DNA of 64,000 nt, taken from Juglans regia (lineage: Eukaryota > Streptophyta > Magnoliopsida > Fagales > Juglandaceae). The notes beneath the pieces were generated by a model. That model worked only from the letters and a program-made list of their open reading frames with translations. It was not told the DNA's origin and ran no database searches. The DNA lies in assembly GCF_001411555.2 (NCBI RefSeq), contig NC_049908.1, positions 28,124,724-28,188,723 of the forward strand, in the 5' to 3' direction. The translations under genes were made by a program, and so were the position numbers. Position 1 is the first letter of the stretch. Every line of letters begins with the position of its first letter. Of this stretch, positions 44,901 through 59,945 are shown piece after piece.

Positions 44901-46445
44901 TACTTTTATTAAAATGGAGAATTATACTTTGGAGCAGAAAAATGCGCTCATCAAGAACAATACAACATTAATAAAGAGAGCTCTTGAATCAGAATCAGAG
45001 ACAAAAGAATGTTTTGGCTTTAGTTCAGGTTGGTTTTGAAAATCAATATATCTTTGCCTCAGGTAGGCGTAGAGATTTATGATAGAGTTTCTTCATTATC
45101 ATTTAGGTATGTTGCATCCAAAGAGAAGAAGAACTGCCAATTCAAAGTTGTGGGAAGCCGAATTGGAACAAGAAGAGCATTCTCTTTCACTTTCTCAGCA
45201 TTTGTCTTCCTCGCAATCTGATCAAGAACATGCCTCACTTCAGAAATTGAATGATTCCATCTCAATCTCTCTAGGATTTCATATGTTTAAGCAAATTCCA
45301 ACAAATTATCAATCTAAGCTAGAAATATAGCCCAAATAACTCAACATGATATTCAATTTCTAGGAGAACATCAAAACCAGTTAAAATTGGAAAAATGTCT
45401 TCATGTTGTTCCTACAGACAGACAAGGAGACCAATATTCAGAAGTAGAGCAAAAATCATTGGGAGGAAGACCTGCTCAAACCCTGGTAAGAAATGGGATT
45501 ACCATGATCTCTTTTAACGCATTGTCAATTTTCACTGACTTGTTTTATGCTTCTACCCTTTCCATTTGATCATGCCATTGAATTTTGCTTTTTATGCCTT
45601 AGATTGATGCTGAGGTCTGAGGTAAAGTTGATGGAGCCTTCAATTCTGGTCTCCTGATGATTGCAATTATTGGTGGGAAAATTTTTAGAGGGGTATTGTT
45701 TGCACCGGTAAGTGTCGAAAACTTCAACTTCAAGTTCCAAATGGTAATCTTATGGAGAGTATTTGAGCTATTTATGATAAAATTCATGGGCCTAACTCAT
45801 CTCATAAAATCGGTTGTATAAGAGATGATTGCTCATTACTTATAAACATGCCCAAGACCTTGTCCACAGCCAATGTGAGATTATTCCTCAACACCCTCCC
45901 TCACGTGCAGGCCAGTATTTTTTCTGGTCCTTGCCACGGGATAAGTAGTGTGGGCCCACATTCATCCTGTGGCAGGCTCTGATACCATGATAAAATTCAT
46001 GGGCCTAACTCATCTCATAAAACCGGTTGTATAAGAGAGGATTGCTCATTACTTATAAACATGCCCAAGACTTTATCCACAGCAAATGTGAGATTATTCC
46101 TCAACACTTTATGCAACTGAACTCATTAACCAGGCACCTGTAGTTGTCTCAAGAGGGGCAATTCTTGCACAAGATCCTTCACCTATGTCAAGCTAGATTG
46201 CAGTTGATCAACCCTACCCGCAAAACCTGAATCATTCGGGATCCTTCAAGTTGTTGCAGCAGGCAATGAAACATTCCACCCCAGATTTCAGTCGCAGTTT
46301 CAAGCAAGCTGAAGTGGTTCGACAATATCCAGTCATTAGAACTGCTCCGTCTTCAATCAAAGAGCTGAAGCTAAGAAGTGATCTCCAATGTGTGGTTCTG
46401 ACACTATGAGGGCTTGGAAATGGCTATGGCAGATCATAAACACAT
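41911..46445 (+). pseudogene. Kelch-repeat (galactose-oxidase-like propeller) protein, multiply broken
   Basis: Exon 1 (41911-42042) reads KVLGFNPSERWGHSACCSRG and ends VYVFG. Kelch blades follow at 43435-43653 (VLVGHRMIVFGGTNGSKKVN), 43700-43960, 44105-44161, 44459-44626 (VYVVGGVGDKHYYNAVWVLD) and 44699-44855 (CGEDERPLNEFLVLQLGAEH). A coiled-coil/tail part lies at about 45100-45720, with a C-terminus at about 46129-46410 (KQAEVVRQYPVIRTAPSS). The family is a plant kelch protein with a long C-terminal tail (At5g18590-like from memory). Lesions: no GT donor after exon 1, TGA at 43651, frame loss near 43660 and again near 43880 (one G missing), TAA near 44107, a shift at 44820-44850, and a stop near 46194. 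A TRIM sits in the last intron. The exon-intron layout survives, so this is a decayed gene, not a retrocopy. Confidence 0.85.
45775..46106 (-). mobile_element. TRIM retroelement (332 bp) in the kelch pseudogene
   Basis: Two 119-bp LTRs (45775-45893 and 45988-46106) differ at five positions. On the minus strand each runs TGTTGAGG...TTTTATCA. After the upstream LTR comes TGGTATCAGAGCC (45987-45975), an initiator tRNA-Met primer site, and GAGGGAGGG precedes the downstream LTR as a polypurine tract. Flanks ATTTA and CTTTA agree at four of five bases, a near-perfect target duplication. There is no coding sequence. Confidence 0.9.
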
Positions 46446-46639
46446 GAATTCCGCATTAGGATGGATATTTGATCCTTGTAATTGAATAGATTTTGTAACT
46501 CGCATGTTCTCTTTCTGTTCTTTATTTTTTGGTTTGATTAGTTATTATTGGTTTTACTTTCTGGCTTTCGGAGTTAGGTAAGTTAGTTGGTCCCCTCAAC
46601 ATCCAAACATACTCTTAAGCAACATTTGTGAGCTGTCAA

Positions 46640-46795
46640 TTTATTCATCGGGTGATTTGAGAATATTATTTTTTAATATTATTATTGTTTTGAGATTTAA
46701 AAAAGTTGAATCATTTTTTATATTTTATATGAAAATTTAAAAAAATTATAATGATAAAATAAGATGAGATGAAACATTTTCTCTATCTAAATGAA
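46640..46795. mobile_element. MITE family A copy, reversed
   Basis: AATATTATTATTGTTTTGAG middle, then GATAAAATAAGATGAGATGA and TCTCTATCTAAATG at the right. It matches the family in reverse orientation; the left end is indistinct. Confidence 0.55.
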
Positions 46796-47447
46796 ATTAA
46801 AAAATACAACTTTTTGCATGTTAACTAATGTATTCAAAATAATCTATTATTACTGGATTAATCATCATTCTCTCCATATTAATAATAATAATTTATTATT
46901 TATTTATTAATCTAATTTTTTAATGTATATATTATATCCATCAAATAAGTTTCATTTCCATTTCCATTATTTAAAAAACAACAACCTCGATATTAAAATA
47001 CATCCGCAAAATATAAAAGCATCAAAATACATGAAGATAAATAAAATTAACATCCTCCTCAAATTATACAAAGAAAACAATATAAAAATGAATCAAATTA
47101 TACAAAGAAAACAATATAAAAATGAATAAAATAGTTGTTAGATATAATTGTAGAATGTATAAATATCACATAATTCTTTAAAAATAAATAAATCTACTAA
47201 TAAAAAATAAATTTTTTTATCATATAAATCTTATATTTACTTATTTTTTTAAAAATATTAAACGATGTTTACACGTTACAAGATTATAAATATCATTTCT
47301 GATTATAAATTTTAGTTAGCACCGACATGTGGCTAACAGTAAAAGCTAAGATGCACCAGGGGTGCGTATATCAACTAGCCTACGCACTCACCTGCATCGC
47401 CCTAAGGCGCACCACCAAGGGTCTGGATCTATGAATTATTGAAGGTT

Positions 47448-47449
<2 letters not shown>
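46796..47449. other. Intergenic; decayed MITE-B copy at 47122-47312
   Basis: No gene seen. 47122-47312 has the family B layout (TTAGATATAATTGTAGAATG start, AAGATTATAAATATCATTTC end). A direct repeat of AAATTATACAAAGAAAACAA lies at about 47061-47118. Confidence 0.5.
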
Positions 47450-47479
<30 letters not shown>

Positions 47480-47788
47480 GGGACCCTGAAAACAACAACA
47501 AAGACAATAGTAAGATAGGCTACAAGGTGGTGACCCAACAAATGCACAGGACCATTGATTTTGGAGCAATGGTGAAGATTATTAGTCCTCTGGTTCCTCT
47601 CCCTACCTCTAACCTGGGAACCCACGTCTATATTTCCAATCACATCCCACTACCTGGCTAAAATTTCTAGCCTTTGGTTTCAATGTGCAATTTTATTCCC
47701 CCTTTGTCCCTCTCCCTAGCCTATCAGGTTCAGATATTATCCTGGATGGTGATCTAGGGTTTTGACGATTTTGTTGTGACCCACAAAA
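47450..47788 (+). promoter_or_regulatory. Putative 5' leader exon of the INO80B-like gene with GA repeat and uORF
   Basis: A GA-repeat (47450-47475) precedes a 61-codon upstream open frame (47476-47661, starting MGDPENNNKDNSKIGYKVVT). CACAAAAGGTAAGC at about 47782-47795 is a strong splice donor. An acceptor (ATTACAG, about 48500-48506) lies just upstream of the coding start at 48540. I infer a non-coding first exon with a leader intron. The upstream frame could instead be an unrelated small gene. Confidence 0.5.
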
Positions 47789-48539
47789 GGTAAGCTTCTT
47801 TGTGATCTATTTGATGGTTTTTTGGTGAATTTGTGAGGTTTGCACATGTGGGTATTGATTTTGGTTTATTTGTAAGGTTTCGGCATGTGGGTTTGCCTTG
47901 AAGTTAGTTTTTATGGTCATTTTGTGTTTTTTATGGATGGATTCTCTTTCTGCGCCATTTATATGTCGAATCTGTGATGTTTTCTTATATGGATAGCTAT
48001 GCAGATTTTGACTTGGAGTTGTTTATGGGTGTTTGTAAATGAGTGTCCTTCAAAATATGACTTTATTTTTTTATGATTAATAGATATTTTTACTTGATGG
48101 ATCATTTGGGCGTTTGTGATTTTTTTTTTTTTTACATGATTCATTTAATTTTTTTATTATTATTTATGCGTCTGGGATCTTTATTATTATTATTATTCAC
48201 ATATTTGTTTTAGTTGTCTTAATTCGTTGAAGTAAATAGCAAAAAAAAAAAAAAAAACTAACCAGTTTATTGGCTTTGTTGAGGTGGGTTTTTCAGCTTT
48301 TGGAAAATCAAAGCTCACAAAAAGTCTAGAATTATTTTCTTTGTTTCACGTAATTATATAATCCATCCAATGTGAACTAGCAGAAACATTCTGTTTCACA
48401 AATATTGACAAGCTTAATTGAACTTCACTTTCTTGGTGTATTGTTTCTTACCATTTGTGTATTCTTTTTGACTTATCCATGCACTCGTCTAATTGAGAAA
48501 TTACAGCAGCATTTGGCTGTGGTTGCCTTTTTGACCGTC

Positions 48540-51500
48540 ATGGAAGCTTTTGGAAGTTTTGGGCTCAGTGATAAAAACAGCACTGTGAGGAAGAAGAGGA
48601 GTAATACGTTCCGTCGTCCTCGAAATGAATCACAGCTACCTCCAGATTACCGTGATATTTCTTCCTTATCATCCACCCCACCTTCAGATAATGCGAGCAA
48701 AGTATCAAGTGATGAGAATAATGATTATGGTTCAGTTCCTCGTAAGAAAGATGTCAATTTGAACCCATGCAGCTCAAGTGTGATCAATAATGAAAATGGA
48801 GGAGGATTCGGAGAATCTGATGAAGCTTCCATGAATGGTTCTTTCCGAGGAAGTAATAAACAAAAACATAGTGCAGTTGATTCCAAAAGACACAGTGAAG
48901 GTGTTCTTGCACCAGCCGATTGGAAAGGTACGAGCAAGGTGGTGCATTTTGGAGTTGTTTCAGCTGGCTTAGAAAATGATAACAAAGTGAAAAAGGTTAA
49001 GCTTAAAGTTGGAGGTGTCACACGTACTATTCATGCAAAGTCAGTAACAGATGGTGCATCTGGTGTTGGGTTTCTTTCTACGAAAGCTTCTCGTGTTTCA
49101 GGTGCCCCACGGCCAAAGCAGAAGCTGATTACTCAGGTATCAAGGAGAATTAACCTATTTTTCAAAAAAATTAAAATCTGCATTGTTGTATGCAGCATGG
49201 TTGATTCGTACTAATCGTATTGCAAAATTATAGATATTATTTGGCTTATAAAATGATCGGGGTAGGTACATGTCAATTGCATTTTCTTTACTTCTACATA
49301 AGGAATCAGAATGCATGCAAAAAATTGAAACCTAAATTTCATGTTAACCTTTTCTAGATGTAAATGTATGCAGAACATAAATATGTCACGCTCAAGGAAG
49401 AAACCAGGATTGTAATCTTGTGGGGCTGAATTTCTAGGAGTTGGAATAGGCCATTAGATTGTAATTATTTGAGGGTTACCTTTAACAATGTGTGAGAAAA
49501 AAAAAACAAAGGAAAGCTGATGATAATAAAATAAGCATACCAAAGAAGAAGGATGAGGAAAAAATAGAGATTCAAGCCCAAAGAAAATAGACGTTTTACT
49601 AAACTCACAAGTACACATAATTTATGTACGTTTTTTTTATCAGTAAAATAAGATTTATTTCATCAAGGCAAAGCCCAAGTACACAGGAAGTATGCCTGGA
49701 GAACACCTAGTTACAAGTTAGGATCTAGAAATGGATACAATAACATTATGGGAACTAAGAATTCATATAACTTTTTAATTAGCAAGCCTACATGATTTAA
49801 GTACACACATTAAGAATGGGAAGCACACTATCCAGGCCTTAATCAAAAGAGACTCCCTAGGTTGTGTTCTGATCACCTTCCTATCCTCCTTGATTGTGGA
49901 GGTCTTCATGGAGTCCCAAGGAACTTTAAGTTTGAGAATATATGGTTGAAGTCAAAAGGATTTCTTGCCGACAATGGTGTTTTTCTTACCAATTTCATGG
50001 AAACCCAAGCGCTCGCTTGCAAATTGAAGTCTCTGAAGAAAGATTTGAAGGTGTGGAATGAGCAAGTGTTTGATGATGTGGAAGGCCAAAAAAAATACTC
50101 TCTTGGAGGAACTCAAGGGATTGGAAGAGGGAGGGAGAACTATCTGAAGCAGAGAGGGCTTGTAAAACCCAAGTGACTGTGAAGCAGAGAGCAGGGTCAT
50201 ACGAAATGAAATATGTTATGACCTATAAAAAAACCCAAGTGACTGCGCATATTGAAAGGGTTTCTTTATTGGAAGAAATATCTCGGAGACAAAAGTCGCG
50301 AGCATTATGGTTGAAGGAAGGTATAGATGCACCGAGTTCTTCCACCAGGCAGCTAACTCACATAGGAGATACAATGCTATAGAGATGTTGGTAATTGATG
50401 GGGTGGCTTCCTCCAACCAAACTGAGGTCACATATCACATTGTCAATCACTATGAGAATTTGGAGATTGAGATTAGATGGGCTTGCTTTTGACGTTCTTG
50501 GAACAGCTTGAAAGGTCGTTTGATGAGTTAGAGGTTAGACAAGTATTAAAATGCAAGGCAGGTGACAAAGCTCCAAGCCCAGATGGCTTCTCTATGATTT
50601 TTTTCAAACATATTGGGAAGTGCTTAAAGAAGACATCATGGGGGTCTTCCATGAATTTCATGAAAATGGTAGGTTTGAAAAAAGCTTAAATGCAACTTTT
50701 ATAGCACTCATACCAAAAAAGCCTGGCATTGTAGAGGTAAATGATTATCGTCCCATTAGCTTGGTGAGCAGGTTGTACAAAATTCTCTCCAAAGTATTGG
50801 CAAATAGATTGAGCAAGGTGTTGGAGAAGTTCATATCGAAGCCTCAAAATGCCTTTGTCAAAGGTAGGCAAATTCTTAACTCGGTACTTATTGCCAACGA
50901 AAGTTTGGATAGTAGACTCAAGGTGGGAGAGCTGGGGCTTTTTTGCAAGCTGGATATGGGAAAAGCCTATGATCATGTCAACTGGAGATTCTTACTTTAC
51001 ATGCTCGAGAGATGTGGCTTTGGTATGAAATGGTGTACTTGGATCCATCATTGTATATCTTCGGCTTGTTTCTCTATAATTTTTAATGGCTCACCAAAAG
51101 GCTTATTTAAAAGCTCACGAGGATTGAGACAATGTGATCCCCTATCTCTACTCCTCTTGTTTTTGTGATGGAAGCTTTTAGTAAGATGATTTTAGGTTTC
51201 ATGGAGGGTGGGCTCATATCTGGATTCTCAGTGGGGGAGGCGACTACTGCCTTGCTCAACATAGCTCATCTATTATTCGCCGATGATACCTTAATCTTTT
51301 GTGGAGCCAGCTACGATCAAATACAAGCTTTGAGGGCTCTCATATTATGCTTTGAAGTTATATCAGGGTTGAAGTTGTAGTAGGGTCACTTATAAAAAAA
51401 AAAAGTTGTATTAGGGTCGAAGGTGAACTTGGCATAGTGTTAGTGGGGAATGTTCCTAATGTGGAGAGTATGGCTTCCATTTTGGGATGTAAGATATCTC

Positions 51501-54500
51501 AATTGCCCATGAAATATCATGGCCTCCAGTTGGGTGCTACGTTAAAGTCGAAATCTATTTGGGATGATGTTCTAGAAAAAATGGAGATGAAATTAGTAGT
51601 CTGCTCTTTCTACCAAGCCATGACCACGCACAACATAAACCCATTTCCATGGAAGAACATTTTGAATACAAAGGCACCTCTAAGGGCAGCAGTTTTTGTA
51701 TGGACAACTTTAGGGAAGATCCTAACTCTAGACAACTTGAGGAAATGTCGAATCATCGTCATGGATTGGTGCTGTATTTGCAAGAAGAGCGGAGAGTCTG
51801 CTGACCATCTACTGCTTCATTGTGAGATTGCCATGAATTTGTGGAATGAAGTCTTTACTTGATTAGGACTAGTTTGGGTGATGCTGAGGTAAGCAACCTC
51901 CTCGTTTCTTGGAGAGGCATTCAGGGCAACTCTCAAATTGCATCAATATGGAAGATGATCCCAATATGCCCATGGTGGTGCATTTGGAGGGAAAGAAGTT
52001 TTGAAGATCAAGAGTGGTGAATGGATGAGCTTAGAAACTTATTTTTCAATACTTTACTCCATTGGTCGATTGTAATTGATTTTCATGGCATGACCTTTCA
52101 TGAATTATGTGTATCACTAAATTGCACGCATAAGCGTTGCTCTTGTATATGTCTCGTATACTTGGGCTCTTGTCTACTCTTTTCGTCAATAAAGATTTGT
52201 TTACCGATCGAAAAAAAGTACACATTAAATGAATGATGTTAAGAAGAGAAAAGATTCGTTACATCTGTTACATGCTTTAAATGTGTTGAAAATTGGTGAC
52301 AGTTAAGCAAATGAACACGTTATCTTTCACTAAGGACAAAAGTAAAAGTTTTATTTGTCAAAAAGTTGATATGTTTTACCATAAAAAATTGTATTTAAAA
52401 ATTTATAAAAAATAAAATAAAATAAAAGAGTTTAGAGAATAAGAGAGGTACTGGACAAAATTGGTAAATGGGACAACTAAAATCAATTTGGTGGCAAAAA
52501 AAGGCCTATTTACTAATGGGAAAGACCGGATTGGAGGAAGAAGTTAGATTGTATATATAGATGATTTTCATATGCATACAAGATTTTATTCATCCTATTG
52601 TTTTTCATATTTTTCCTAAGTTTTTGTTTTTCCTCTTAATCTGTTATATCAACCTATTGTTACATCAGCCTCTGTTATACACTGTTCATATAGCTTTTTA
52701 CCTTTTTTTTGGCGGGGGGGTTCTGCTTCGCCCTTGGTTCCACTGGATTTTTTCTTGATTCCTTCCATTAGCCGAGAAGTCAATATTCTCTGACAACTTG
52801 CTTTCATCTTGTTGCGGCCTATTTGTGCAACACTGTTAATAGTCCAATTATGAGATTGGGTAGGCATTTAAGTGGGGCTGTCTATCTCGTGTATATGATC
52901 TGCAGGACAATTCAGATGATGACAATCAATCTTTTACTCCAGATAAGAGGAATCACTTACGAGGGGTTCCAAGGAAGGATTTCCCCAGGTATGGTTTCAA
53001 TGTTGGAGAAGGTGATTCTTCAAGGAATAGGATACCTGAAGGAAATATATCCACAAACCAAGATGATAAATATGAGCCTATTCGCAAGAGCAAACGGATC
53101 TCTAAGAGACGCTTGGTGGATGAAGCACTTAGTGATGGAGATGATGATGATGATGAAATTAGATACCTTGAAAAACTCAAGACATCCAAGGCTACCATGG
53201 ATTACAGTGTGGAGTATGAAGATTATGAGGAAGGAGGGAATGGGAAGCAACGGAAGATATCAAGGGCAGTAAAAAGTAATGTTGATGGAGAATTGGATGT
53301 TGATGTGGATGGTCATCATCCATCGAGATCAGGCAAGGAGGGTAAGAAAACTCGGTTTCGGAGGATATTTGAAGATACTGACTATGTAGAAGAGGAAGAT
53401 CCAATCTCAGATGGTGAGGCCAACTCTAATAAAAAGAAAACAAAAACGGAGTTTGTTGATTTATTGGGTGATAATAAGAAGGAAATGACAGTCACTACAC
53501 GTCAACGGGCCCTTCAAACTGGCAAAGATGTCTCTTCCAGCTTTGGTGCAAGTCTAATTGAGTTCCCAAATGGCTTGCCACCTGCTCCACCTAGGAGTGC
53601 GTAATTTTCACTATTATGCTCTTCTGTCATTGTTATTGTTATAGCTATTACCTTCTGCTGGTTATTGTTGAAATTTCTTTACATCTTAACTGTCTTTTTT
53701 TTTGCTTTCTTTCTTTTTGTTTGTTTTGTTGACAGAGCAAAAAGAGAAACTTTCTGAAGTGGAGCAGCAGTTGAAGAGAGCCGAGGCCCTTCAGAGACGT
53801 AGGATGCAAGTGGAGAAGGCAGCTAGGGAATCTGAGGTTTAGCCCCTTCCTTTTCTGATTTTTTTTTTTTTTTGCATTTTGAATTGCACAAATAATGGAT
53901 GTAATTCATGTGTTTTCCTTTCCTTTTGACTGGAATTTTAGGCTGAGGCGATTAGAAAAATCTTGGGCCAAGATTCAAGTAGGAAGAAGCGGGAAGATAA
54001 GGCAAAGAAAAGGCAGGAAGAATTGGCACAGGTAGCAAGTCATGCATTAGTACTCTTGCTCTTATTCCCGGTCGTTGATTTGTTCTTTCCTTTTATATGC
54101 TACTCGTATATTTGGGCTATCTTCATCTGTTTTTCATTAAAGAAATTATTTATGGGCCAAAAAAATTAAAAGATCATGTGATGAAGCATTACACTCAATC
54201 TTCATACTTCTGTAATCTAATGCAGGAGAAGGCTGCAAATTCTATGGTACTTGCATCAGACTCTGTTAGATGGGTGATGGGTCCCTCAGGAACAGTTGTT
54301 ACATTTCCTGATGAAATGGGCTTGCCAACTATATTTGATTCCAAGCCTTGCAGGTAAACAGAGAATTTTTAAGAATTCTTGTATCAATTCTCAATAAGTA
54401 GGTTGTCTTCCTGAGTGATTGTTTAGTAGGAGATCCCTGCCATCAGAAGATCCCTTCAAAATTGCCTTTCATCCTTAATCTATTAATAAGTAAAAGGTTT

Positions 54501-54852
54501 CTTCTCTCAAGACTTATATATTAGATGGAACATTATGGATTGCTGGAGATTAGATTTCCTTGGAGTTGTTTTCTTGCACATTGTTACTCTGATGGCCCTA
54601 TAGGTTATACAGGTCTTAGTACCATGCTTTGTTAGTCTTTGCTCTTACCTCTATGACAGCTGATGGTTTGGTGTATTTTTTTAACTGTTTTTTTGTGTGG
54701 ATGTTAGTTATCCCCCTCCCCGTGAGAAATGTGCTGGGCCATCTTGCACAAACCCGTACAAGTACCGGGATTCGAAGTCGAAGCTCCCCTTGTGCAGTCT
54801 CCAGTGCTACAAGGCAATAAATGAAAAGATGCAGCCTTTAACAGCCTGCTAA
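48540..54852 (+). CDS. INO80 complex subunit B / Ies2-like protein (PAPA-1 and HIT zinc finger)
   Basis: Coding exons 48540-49136, 52906-53596, 53736-53836, 53942-54031, 54226-54353 and 54708-54852 join in frame with GT-AG introns and give 583 aa. The N-terminal half is Ser/Asn-rich and disordered, with [18 protein letters not shown] near 155-172. The second exon is acidic and basic low complexity ([18 protein letters not shown]). A charged coiled coil ([20 protein letters not shown]) and the [16 protein letters not shown] block form the PAPA-1 region (about 430-535). The end is a HIT-type zinc finger with REKCAGPSC and [12 protein letters not shown]. Plants, yeast Ies2 and animal INO80B share this pairing; the protein stimulates the INO80 nucleosome-remodelling ATPase in the nucleus. 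The start is the ATG at 48540; the open frame runs further upstream but through leader/intron sequence. Intron 1 (3.8 kb) contains LINE insertions. Confidence 0.92.
49629..49740 (-). mobile_element. LINE 3'-end fragment, antisense
   Basis: On the minus strand, TTCCTGTGTACTTGGGCTTT then AATAAATCTTATTTTACTGA and a run of A, the usual 3' end of plant L1-type LINEs. Severely 5'-truncated. Confidence 0.6.
49819..52215 (+). mobile_element. 5'-truncated L1-type LINE in INO80B-like intron 1
   Basis: Begins within the endonuclease domain ([13 protein letters not shown], about 49857-49895). Continues with a reverse transcriptase: [20 protein letters not shown] (about 50698-50757), [23 protein letters not shown], and FADDTLIF (about 51278-51301), the catalytic motif. 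A zinc-binding zf-RVT segment follows ([18 protein letters not shown], about 51770-51823). The 3' end has TATACTTGGGCTC and a short A run. AAGTACACA(CA)TTAA flanks it (49799-49814 and 52216-52229), the target duplication. Stops and shifts (51168, about 51378) make it inactive. Same orientation as the host gene. Confidence 0.92.
54081..54168 (+). mobile_element. Short LINE 3'-end fragment in INO80B-like intron 4
   Basis: CTACTCGTATATTTGGGCTA, TTTTCATTAAAGAAATTATT and a terminal A run match the 3' end of the LINE at 52140-52217. Confidence 0.55.
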
Positions 54853-56460
54853 TCAGGCGGATTTGGCCATATGGCCTTAATGTGTGTCATTGTGGGTATT
54901 CTTGCACTTCTGTCTGTATTTTGCAATTAGATTCAATCCTGTCACCGCTAGTTGTTTGTGATTTCCCTAATAATAGATCAAATTTCTGTATATGAAAGAA
55001 ATTATCTTCCCTCTTCTTCGTCCTTTTTATTTTTTTTGCTATTAGGACTTTAGATATTGGCCTTTGTTCTTGTTGGAAATTCTGCCATTCTTGATAATCA
55101 AGAGGATTATGTTGGATGGTGAATTGATTTCCTTTTTAAGCATTCTGTGAGTGATCAATTTCGTTTTCACAAATTTCTTTCCTGTAATATTGAACAATAT
55201 ATTATATTTTGTATATTTATGTATTTATGCTATTCTATTTTCGATTTAGCCTAGCAAATATCGCCCATACAAGTCTAGCATTTTGTATATTGTAGTATCT
55301 AGTGTTCATGAAGTAGACATCTTGAGTTTTGAGTTTAATTTTACACCAAGAGTTCCAGCTATTTTACTTGATATAATGTCCTAAGAGCGGTGCTACTATG
55401 ATGCCTGAGTAGCATCGTTCCAATTGATTGTTAGGCCAAGATGACCTTTTTATTTTTGTTTAATTTTTTTATTTATATTTTTTTTATCATTTTAAAATAT
55501 TTTTAAAAATATAAAAAAAAAATATCAATATGTCATTTTCTTAACTATTAAGTAAAGAAAAAAAAAATAAATAAAATACATATAGTGTCAAAATGAAGGC
55601 AAAAAGTAGCATTTTTTATGTTCTAAAGGAGGGGAAGTGTATTTGATATTTATTTATTTGAAAGATTCTTTCTTGGTCGCTTTTGAAGGATGGATACAGT
55701 TTTAAAAAGAATAATAAAAATATAAAAAATAATGTTGGATACAGTTTTAGAGTGTAAAATTTCTCTGCAATTTGTTTAAAAAAAAGTATAATCTATTGTA
55801 AAATAAATAAATTTTTTCATATAAATTTTAAATTTTTTCTACTATTTTTAACAAGAATATATAAGACTTGTGCACTCCAATGTTGGACAATGCTAAAAGT
55901 ACCAAGAATAGTCCGGAGTCCGGACTCCGATAGTGCAAATGTGCTTTTTTATTTTGTTTTTTTAAAATATTTTTAAAAATAAAAAAAAATAATTTAAAAA
56001 AAGACAGTATCAATCAAAATGAGGGCACCATTATTGGTCTCCCTATCATTTTCTCACCAAAATTATATATATAAAAAAATTCTACTCATTATCCTTACAT
56101 CATACATTCACTTTTAAGATTTATTTAGATAGTAAGATGAGATGATTTTAGATGAGTTGAATAAAATATTATTTTTTAATATTATTATTATTTAAAAATT
56201 TAAAAAAATTAAATTATTTATTATATTTTATTTAAAAATTTAATAAATTTATAATGATGAGATGAGATGATTTCTATATCCAAACAAATCCTTATTTTTA
56301 TCTTTTTATAAATCATTTCCCAAATATAAAACATTCTTTGCCTGCTGCAAGGTTTTCCCGATTTCGGGGCAAATTCCCAAATTCCACACATTTCTTGCCC
56401 TTTTGAACAAGTCAGAATTCAGCGTGCACGCCAAGTTGGGCTTTCTATTATTCCTTTAAA
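54853..56460. other. Intergenic with AT-rich repeats
   Basis: No gene seen. 55430-55600 and 55920-56035 are AT-rich family C units (TTAACTATTAAGTAAAGAAA core in the first). 55740-55870 may be a decayed MITE-B. 56117-56292 is a MITE-A copy, listed separately. Confidence 0.5.
56117..56292. mobile_element. MITE family A copy, reversed
   Basis: GATTTATTTAGATAGTAAGA and GATGAGATGATTTTAGATGAG at the left, and GATGAGATGAGATGATTTCT then CCAAACAAATCCTT at the right, enclose the AT-rich middle. It lies about 180 bp upstream of the polyubiquitin TATA box. Confidence 0.7.
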
Positions 56461-56471
56461 TTTATCTCACC

Positions 56472-56481
56472 TATAAAAATA
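56472..56481 (+). promoter_or_regulatory. TATA box of the polyubiquitin gene
   Basis: TATAAAAATA followed 20-40 bp later by pyrimidine-rich CCACTCACTCGCTTTCC sequence, where transcription probably starts. Confidence 0.8.
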
Positions 56482-56504
56482 CCACCCCCACTCACTCGCT
56501 TTCC

Positions 56505-56621
56505 TCATTCGCATTTTCCCCAAACCCCTCACCCTGACCTTTCTTTCTCTCGAAACTTCATCTAGGTTTTCCTCTTTTATTTTCAGACTTCTCGGTGTCT
56601 CGTTGTTTTCGGATCTTCAGG
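56505..56621 (+). other. Polyubiquitin 5' leader exon
   Basis: Pyrimidine-rich leader ending at GATCTTCAG/GGTAAGCC, a strong donor. With the TCTACAG acceptor at 58160-58166 it defines a leader intron of about 1.54 kb ending directly before the start codon, as in plant UBQ10-type genes, where the intron boosts expression. The 5' limit is inferred. Confidence 0.75.
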
Positions 56622-59543
<2,922 letters not shown>

Positions 59544-59799
59544 TGGCTTCATTGGTAATGGTAGGTTCAAATTGGGTCTTTTATCGTTTGTGTTAAGGTT
59601 TGTTGAACAGTACTATAAGTCTCCTTGTTTTTGATATGATGGTACTTGAAGTATGGTGTGAGTAGTAATATGTTTGATATGGTTATGTTTGTCGCATTTT
59701 ATTCTATGGAACGTTTCCTCTTTGACTGGTGGTTGTTTCTTCATGGTTATTTTTGAACGTGTGGCAATCGTGCTATGAACCACTAATCCAAAACAAAAA

Positions 59800-59945
59800 T
59801 AAATAAGAACATTGAAATTAAAATTAAAAATTGAATAAAATATTATTAGGATATATTTTTTTAATATTACTTTTAGTATTTGAAAAAACTTGATGACAGC
59901 GAGAGGAGATGGAACTTTTTATCTTGTTTTAGGTGATAGTAAAAA
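59800..59945. mobile_element. MITE family A fragment downstream of polyubiquitin
   Basis: TTGAATAAAATATTATTAGG, TTTTTTAATATTACTTTTAG and AGCGAGAGGAGATGGAACTT follow the order of the family's middle and right end, with decay. Confidence 0.4.

Noticed and set aside
50620..51168. Host gene with reverse-transcriptase-like protein
   Set aside because: Part of the truncated LINE in INO80B-like intron 1.
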